Shown one piece after another: positions 59,083 to 64,000 of a stretch of DNA of 64,000 nucleotides. The notes under the pieces were generated by a model. It had not been told where the DNA came from. It saw only the letters and a program-made list of their open reading frames with translations, and did not search any database. Origin of the DNA: Rhizobium oryzihabitans (lineage in GTDB: Bacteria > Pseudomonadota > Alphaproteobacteria > Rhizobiales > Rhizobiaceae); the NCBI RefSeq assembly GCF_010669145.1, contig NZ_CP048640.1, forward strand, positions 12,296 to 76,295. Direction: 5' to 3'. The position numbers were made by a program, and so were the translations under genes. Positions within the stretch are counted from its first letter, which is position 1. The number at the start of each line of letters is the position of its first letter.

Positions 59083-62055
59083 TTACCGTTCCTGGTCGTC
59101 TCGATCGCGCTTCTCTTCGCGCTCCTGCCTTAGTTCATCAAGGCGGTTCAACTGCCTTGCCGCAGGTTCCGCCTGTGAGGCTTCGCCTTCTCGGACTGCT
59201 GCCTTTTCTTCTACCACGGGACCCGCAGTGGGAGAAGTCTCGACCTCGGCAGACTTGTCATCGCGCTCCGGGAGGACTTCGGCTTCCCACTTGCGCCGGT
59301 CAACCAGTTCAACCGACCTGACCTTTTTACCCTCAACTTCACGGATGACGGTCTTCTCGACCTTCTCCATACCGGCTTCTCGCAGCGTGATGGTGTCGCC
59401 CTCTTTCGCGTCGGCATGCGAGAGTGCATCTGGCAGGCCAACACCCCACACTGTACGCTCTCCTTCAGCCGTTCGAAGAACAACATACGGCGACGTTTCG
59501 TTTTCGGGCTTGTCCTGATACGGCTTGGAGCCTACCTCGATCAGCTCTCCGGTCACGCCCTCGCGGAAGCCCGCCCGGCTCTTTGCGGCGGCTGTTGCAG
59601 CAACCTTCTCGGCGGTAACTTCGCCCTTTTCGCTTTTTGGCCCTGCCCGGTTTTCAGCAGCAACAAGCTTTTCTTCAATGTGCCGGATCTCGTTCTTCAG
59701 GTGCGACTGTTCACGCCGACTGACTTCCTGCCAGTCCAGTTCGTTAGGCTGATAGCCCTTGACGGCGATACCCCTCGCCTGTCCTTCAAGCCAGGCCTCT
59801 CGCCTAAATTCTTTTGAGCCCGCGATTTCAACGCTCGTCCAGCCGCGATGCGCAGCGGTATCGATCATCAGGCGAACAGCGGTCGGATCGTAAATTTTGC
59901 TCCGCAGTTTTTCGCCGGCATCTTGGAAGACTTCGCGAGTGGCCTTCGAATTGGTGAAAACACGAACGGCGCCATCTGCTGCGTGCTGCAAGAAATACTG
60001 GCTGGTGATTTCTGCAGGCAGGGAACGTGACGGCTTCTGCTCCCCTTCACCGCTCTTCTCGGCCGCAGCTGGGACCGCAGGTTCGAGAGATTGTTTGACG
60101 TTTGCCTCGGCCGCCGAAATGCCTTGCTTGATGTTCGCCTCGACCGCTGCGACGCCTTCTTTGAAGGCCTCGTCAACGGCTTCAAGAACACGAGCCACGG
60201 GGCTCAAAGTTGCGATCGACGAGGCCAGATCTCGAACAATGGAATTCGGACGCGCCTTGGAGCGAACATCATCAAGTTCCTCCTGAAGCTCAATCACCTT
60301 TCGGCGCGCTTCGACCATGTTTTGCGCCCGCTCCGAAATAAGGCTGAACTGCTCCTTTTCGTCTTCGTCAATCAACGACCCGTAGTTGGCGAGAGCCTTA
60401 GAAACATTCGTTTCGTAGGCCTCGAAATCTGCCCTTGTCATGTCATCACTCATTACTTCACCCTCTCTGACAATATCCGCCAAATGCTGGCGCGCTGCAT
60501 CTTTTACGCTTTCGAACTCACCACGCATGGCCGACACTTCCAGACCCGCAAGGCTGCTGCGGATCGCTGAAGACAGCCTGGCTTCAGCAGCCAAGGCAAA
60601 TTGGACCACCTTCTCATCCTCGGAACGATCGGCGACAGAAGACCATGCCCTTTTCGCGTCGAATGCGTGCTGAAGACTCTGCTCGGTGGTCGCGACCGTC
60701 CGGACCTCGGCTCGCTTATTGTCGTAGCGCGTCTGCGCTGCGGGGCTAGTCCCGACATGACTAGTTCTGCCCGTAGTATCGACTGCCCTCACCTGGTTGC
60801 GCGTGAAGGCAGGCGAGGACGCCATTTCGCGGCGGTCAGTCATTTCCATAGCTATACCGTGGTCCCTTGCCTTCTCGGCCAAGAGCGCTCGCCACTGCCG
60901 GAAAATCTGCGGGCTGGTCTCTACCCGTTCGCCGTGCTGGTTGCGCATCACCACGAGAGCATGAACATGGATGTGTGGCCGCTTGCCACCTTCGCTCTGC
61001 TCCTTCGGATCGTGCATCGGGTCATGCATCGAAAAGGCGTATTTAAAGCCCTCGAATTGATGCGCCAGAAAATCACGGGCGGCGTTCTCAAAAGCCTCTG
61101 CGTTCGTACCAGCGCGTGCGGAAAGGATGACGTGCATAACGTCCCTGCCCTTGCGACTGTGCAGTTCAGAACGCCATTCCTTCTGCACGAGATCGCCGGC
61201 GGCCTTCTCCGTCTCAATAGCGCGGCCACGGTCGTCTCGGACGCCCGCATTGGCCTCAACAAGATCCCGCACCCTTGCCGTACCGTACTCAACGCCATTG
61301 CCATATCGCGAGAATGAAAATCTCGACGCAGCACCGTTTACTGTGCGGCCCTTATCGAACCGGCCTTGGACAATTTCTGCTGCAACGTCGTCACCAGTTA
61401 GCCGTTCGCCCTCCTTGCTCCGGAGAACCAGGACACCTTGAACATGGAGCACGCCGCGAGCCGGCTGCTCAACCGCATAGGCAAACCTTCGGTTTCCCAA
61501 GCCGCCCTCAAGGACATGGCGCACCGCGCTATGCACGTCCTCTTCGCTTCCTATGGCGTCAGTTTCTATTCGAACTGTGAAACTCGCGATGTCCCGGCTT
61601 TCATTCCGGTTCTGGAAAAGAGGCTCCCACTCCGATTTAAGCGCTGCGAGCTCTCCTCTGCTGCGCAGGCGCTCTCCGGTCTCCGTCTCGATCGCAATCT
61701 CGCCTTTACGCGAAACATACTCCACCATAGCACCGAGCCGACCGCCGCCACCATAGGAAGCCATTTTTACAACGGCTGGCTGACTGCCTTTCGCCACGGC
61801 TTCAAGCCGTTCGACCAAACGTCGGGGAGCGGGCACGCTCCCCTCCCCCATGGCTCCCGGCATCCCGTCGTACCGCGTCGGCCGTCGCGGCTTCCCCGAA
61901 AGAGGGGCTTGGCCCCCTCCCCCGCCACCCCGGCGCTTGAATAATTCGTCTTCCAGACGCTTGTCCAAAGCCGCAGCAGTGGCTGAGTTCGCAGCCAATG
62001 CAGCGCGTCGTCCCTTAACCTCGTCTTCAAAAACCCCGGGGAGCCGACCGTTCAT
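59083..62055 (-). CDS. MOBP-type relaxase with C-terminal LPD7-like domain
   Basis: 990 residues. The N-terminal relaxase domain (about 90-420) includes ASYGGGGRLGAMVEYVSRKG and the metal-binding three-histidine motif HIHVHALV (H361, H363, H365). Helical and coiled-coil regions follow, then a domain resembling LPD7 (SRSLPAEITSQYFLQHAADG ... WTSVEIAGSKEFRREAWLEG) and a charged tail. It would nick oriT at 62536/62537 and pilot the T-strand through VirD4/VirB. The start overlaps the mobC stop (ATGA). The large + strand frames opposite are shadows. Confidence 0.88.
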   Translation of the reverse strand: MNGRLPGVFEDEVKGRRAALAANSATAAALDKRLEDELFKRRGGGGGGQAPLSGKPRRPTRYDGMPGAMGEGSVPAPRRLVERLEAVAKGSQPAVVKMASYGGGGRLGAMVEYVSRKGEIAIETETGERLRSRGELAALKSEWEPLFQNRNESRDIASFTVRIETDAIGSEEDVHSAVRHVLEGGLGNRRFAYAVEQPARGVLHVQGVLVLRSKEGERLTGDDVAAEIVQGRFDKGRTVNGAASRFSFSRYGNGVEYGTARVRDLVEANAGVRDDRGRAIETEKAAGDLVQKEWRSELHSRKGRDVMHVILSARAGTNAEAFENAARDFLAHQFEGFKYAFSMHDPMHDPKEQSEGGKRPHIHVHALVVMRNQHGERVETSPQIFRQWRALLAEKARDHGIAMEMTDRREMASSPAFTRNQVRAVDTTGRTSHVGTSPAAQTRYDNKRAEVRTVATTEQSLQHAFDAKRAWSSVADRSEDEKVVQFALAAEARLSSAIRSSLAGLEVSAMRGEFESVKDAARQHLADIVREGEVMSDDMTRADFEAYETNVSKALANYGSLIDEDEKEQFSLISERAQNMVEARRKVIELQEELDDVRSKARPNSIVRDLASSIATLSPVARVLEAVDEAFKEGVAAVEANIKQGISAAEANVKQSLEPAVPAAAEKSGEGEQKPSRSLPAEITSQYFLQHAADGAVRVFTNSKATREVFQDAGEKLRSKIYDPTAVRLMIDTAAHRGWTSVEIAGSKEFRREAWLEGQARGIAVKGYQPNELDWQEVSRREQSHLKNEIRHIEEKLVAAENRAGPKSEKGEVTAEKVAATAAAKSRAGFREGVTGELIEVGSKPYQDKPENETSPYVVLRTAEGERTVWGVGLPDALSHADAKEGDTITLREAGMEKVEKTVIREVEGKKVRSVELVDRRKWEAEVLPERDDKSAEVETSPTAGPVVEEKAAVREGEASQAEPAARQLNRLDELRQEREEKRDRDDQER

Positions 62056-62459
62056 GCCTCGCCTCGGCGCGATTTACCGGCTCGCATTGAAGCGTTGCGC
62101 AGTTCCAGGCTCAGTTCGTCAGCAATGATTTTGACGTTTCGAAGAGCAATTTTCACCTCCTCGGGATCCACGACACGCCCAGCGTTTAACGATCGCGCCA
62201 CCTGGTTGAGATTAACACCGATCTTTCGCATGTCTTCATGAAGCAAAAAAAGGATGGCGCGGTCCTTGTCATTGAAGACCGGACGAACGCCTGCACCCTC
62301 CAGGGAAAGCGACCGAAAGAAAGCGGAAACGGTCATTCCGGCTTTCGCTGCTGCCTCCTGGACAGCCGAATATTCGGCGCCGTTTAGACGGAAGTTAATC
62401 CGGCGATCCTTACCAGTCGCAGACGGTCCAACCGCGGATGTCTTCCCACTTCTTGCCAT
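62052..62459 (-). CDS. mobC: MobC-like relaxosome accessory protein
   Basis: 135 residues. A basic N-terminus, a ribbon-helix-helix-like segment (RRINFRLNGAEYSAVQEAAA) and the MobC/TraJ region GVNLNQVARSLNAGRVVDPE. It binds near oriT and helps the relaxase. It is the first gene left of oriT; the dyad at 62481-62503 lies in its promoter region. The ATG at 62459 is preferred over a TTG at 62465. Confidence 0.85.
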   Translation of the reverse strand: MARSGKTSAVGPSATGKDRRINFRLNGAEYSAVQEAAAKAGMTVSAFFRSLSLEGAGVRPVFNDKDRAILFLLHEDMRKIGVNLNQVARSLNAGRVVDPEEVKIALRNVKIIADELSLELRNASMRAGKSRRGEA

Positions 62460-62480
62460 CGACAATCAATCAATCAAAAC

Positions 62481-62540
62481 CATCGACGGCCTGTCCGTCG
62501 ATGCGGTAATTTTGTACGACAAAATTACGTATCCTGCCAA
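62481..62540 (+). other. oriT: Origin of transfer (oriT) with IncP/VirD2-type nic site
   Basis: Inverted repeat GTAATTTTGT (62506-62515) and ACAAAATTAC (62519-62528) is followed immediately by GTATCCTGCC (62529-62538). TATCCTG|C is the core nic sequence of RP4 and of Ti T-DNA borders, recognised by MOBP relaxases, which fits the adjacent gene. Predicted cut between 62536 and 62537 on the + strand. Transfer then starts rightwards and the relaxase gene enters last. A second dyad, CATCGACGG/CCGTCGATG (62481-62503), may be the MobC site. Confidence 0.85.
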
Positions 62541-62862
62541 CATAATAATCAATACGATGGTTTAAAATCGATGAGGATTGAAGCCGCAATTTCGCTTTGC
62601 GAATTGCGTCCGTTTTCTAGGCGGCCTTCGGCCACAAGGAGCCTCCGGATGGGCGCTCACCAGGGTTCACCTCGGGGCCGCTGAAGGCTCGTTCCTGCAA
62701 CAGTCGTGCTCATCCGCAAGGGACGCTGCGCTCTTTGCCCTTGCAGACTGCGCGCGGCCTGCTGCTGGATTTCGCCTGCGCGGCTCCGGGGTTCACACTT
62801 AGGGGAGTAAGCTCTCTGACATTGAAAACAATGGGTAATTGCGTGACTATTACAGTGAAAGG
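62541..62862. other. Non-coding region right of oriT
   Basis: About 320 bp. AT-rich to 62575, then GC-rich with dyads such as CGCAATT/AATTGCG (62585-62607). No gene recognised; likely part of the extended oriT or leading-region control. Confidence 0.4.
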
Positions 62863-63194
62863 TGTAAACATTCGAACCGCGTTTGCAATATAACTGTGCA
62901 CTGTTTTAGTGGTTTACAGCTTCCGCATCTCAATGGTATCAATCGAAACCGTTTTGAATGTAAACCTGCTTCACAGTGATTTGGTTTCACGCAAGACAAG
63001 TTCTCTATCGAACAGCGAAACCGGTTCGCTGGAAAACTAGTTTCACATCGACTTGTGTTGCAGCGAAACTTGTTTACAACTTAATAGGCATTCTGTTGAT
63101 ATGTTACACAGGGAAAGCAGTTTCACAGGTCGCAGGGATTACTGGTCCAATCGCCGCAGTTAAAACAGTTTCGCTCTTTCACTGGATGCGAAAC
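62863..63194. repeat. Cluster of 7-bp repeats upstream of parA (candidate centromere or operator)
   Basis: At least eleven sites of two related 7-mers in both orientations. GTTTC(A/G)C or its complement occurs at 62984, 63015, 63040, 63063, 63120, 63168 and 63188. GTTTACA or its complement occurs at 62863, 62912, 62959 and 63072. The cluster ends about 40 bp before the parA start. Repeated short sites next to parA are typical of parS-like centromeres and their autoregulatory operators. Confidence 0.65.
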
Positions 63195-63234
63195 AGATCG
63201 CCAATGGCGATCGAGAGCAACGAGGGATATGACG

Positions 63235-63942
63235 ATGACGCTCGTATACGGAACGATGAGTTCGAAGGGTGGGGCAGGGAAGTCTACGATCGCGATGACG
63301 ATCGCAGGAGAGTATGCCATCCGCGAGAAGAAAGTGCTGCTGGTCGATTCCGATCCAAGTAGAAACCTCGAAGCTTGGTGGCGGAAATGCGAACAAAGGG
63401 AAATGCAGCCTGAGAATGTCGATTTCGCTTCTGCGCTCCAGACCAAGGCGATTGAAGATATCATCCGGCGAAAGTCGGACTATGATGTGATCATCATCGA
63501 TACGGCTGGTCGGGAATCCGTGGTTCTCACCAACATCCTGAATTATGCGGATGTAATTGTCACGCCAGTGCAGCCTGCGCCGCGCGTATTCGACGCGATG
63601 GTGACGGCTATGCAGATCGTGGACGAGCACAACGCGCAGAGCCAGCGCAAGGTGAAGCATTTTGTTCTGAGGACCAGGATCACCGCCATCAACCAGAAGT
63701 CCGACGACTACAAGAACATTCGCGGGTACATCGAAAGAGAAGTGCAGGCGGGGCGGTCTGATAGCATCCTCCTGAACAGCGAATTGTTTGAACGAAACAT
63801 CTACAAAGACATCGAGCATGGTTTCGGCACGGTCCAGATGCAGGACCTGACCGAACCAGTGAGGAAAGCCCGGGTTGAAGTGATGGCCATTATGGCGGAG
63901 ATCGAAAGACACTTATCCGGTGAAGAGCAGGAGGCCGCGTGA
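63235..63942 (+). CDS. parA: ParA-family partition ATPase (VirC1-like)
   Basis: 235 residues from MTLVYGTMSSKGGAGKST. Deviant Walker A KGGAGKST (11-18), Walker A' VLLVDSDPSRN and Walker B YDVIIIDTAGRE. Short ParA without an N-terminal HTH, as in type Ib partition ATPases and Agrobacterium VirC1, which acts at the T-DNA border. The ATG at 63235 has better spacing from GAGGG than the one at 63229. Its proximity to oriT allows either partition or a VirC1-like role in transfer. Confidence 0.88.
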   Translation: MTLVYGTMSSKGGAGKSTIAMTIAGEYAIREKKVLLVDSDPSRNLEAWWRKCEQREMQPENVDFASALQTKAIEDIIRRKSDYDVIIIDTAGRESVVLTNILNYADVIVTPVQPAPRVFDAMVTAMQIVDEHNAQSQRKVKHFVLRTRITAINQKSDDYKNIRGYIEREVQAGRSDSILLNSELFERNIYKDIEHGFGTVQMQDLTEPVRKARVEVMAIMAEIERHLSGEEQEAA

Positions 63943-64000
63943 TGGTGAGACCAAAAATCACTCTCGATGATATTCCGGTAGCGAAACCACGTGTCCAGCG
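63942..64000 (+). CDS. Start of the gene after parA (partial at window edge)
   Basis: ATG overlaps the parA stop (TGATGG). Only MVRPKITLDDIPVAKPRVQ is visible. Position suggests a small centromere-binding partner of ParA or a VirC2-like protein; the sequence is too short to decide. Confidence 0.4.
   Translation, partial: MVRPKITLDDIPVAKPRVQ

Noticed and set aside
63160..63912. 250-codon minus frame
   Set aside because: Antisense to parA, whose Walker motifs make the + strand unambiguous.
1..64000. tRNA, rRNA, group I/II introns, integrase attachment sites
   Set aside because: No tRNA-like cloverleaf with a CCA-proximal stem, rRNA core motif, intron domain-5 hairpin or tyrosine integrase was recognised on reading either strand.

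Overview
This window reads as part of a conjugative plasmid of an alphaproteobacterium of the order Rhizobiales, most likely a Brucellaceae member (Ochrobactrum/Brucella group) or a close relative. The basis is a RepC-type replication initiator with a candidate countertranscribed RNA, a plasmid ParA, a ParB-domain protein, an Omp2-type alphaproteobacterial porin, DUF932/DUF1173 genes typical of rhizobial plasmids, a MOBP relaxase with MobC and a VirB/VirD4 type IV secretion system. No rRNA, tRNA or CRISPR array was seen.

Layout. 1-1.23 kb: the end of an ABC-three-component (ABC-3C) conflict system (C-terminal fragment of one protein, a small middle component, a DUF2326-type ABC ATPase) cut by an ISL3-family fragment. 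1.23-14.66 kb: a nest of mobile elements: the ISL3 remnant, one complete Tn3-family transposon (1948-5757, perfect 38-bp ends), a C-terminal tnpA remnant, the right part of a mercury-resistance Tn3 transposon (tnpR, merA-F-P-T, divergent merR, right end 11672-11709) and another Tn3 remnant (right end 14620-14657) that interrupts a nuclease gene translationally coupled to repC. 14.9-37.4 kb: the backbone, with repC and its leader, a DNA methyltransferase, DUF932, a ParB-domain protein, DNA ligase, DUF1173, regulators and unknowns, plus a surface block (porin, YadA-like trimeric adhesin, IalB-like protein). 37.4-52.8 kb: the T4SS, split into two divergent operons (virB1-B2-B3-B4-second B1-B5 leftwards; virB7-like-B6-B8-B9-B10-B11-virD4 rightwards) around a promoter/operator at about 44.98 kb. 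52.8-58.9 kb: accessory genes (orphan imuA, a nuclease-thioredoxin-like fusion, a membrane protein/metallo-beta-lactamase pair, an MBL pseudogene). 58.9-64 kb: a small membrane protein, relaxase, mobC, oriT with a recognisable IncP/VirD2-type nic motif, a cluster of 7-bp repeats, and parA followed by a partial gene.

The most unusual material is non-coding. (i) A stretch of about 480 bp (36364-36846) with no credible gene is packed with more than ten consecutive perfect or near-perfect hairpins, a long-range multibranch helix and a terminator-like end: a candidate large ornate RNA. (ii) Four almost identical leaders of about 300 bp sit directly in front of four separate leftward backbone operons. 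(iii) Two further structured intergenic repeat families show compensatory changes or swapped hairpins. (iv) Five staphylococcal-nuclease-fold proteins or fragments occur, from one with all catalytic motifs to T4SS-linked ones that have lost them.

All functional names are inferred from reading the translated sequence. No database search, folding program or alignment was run.
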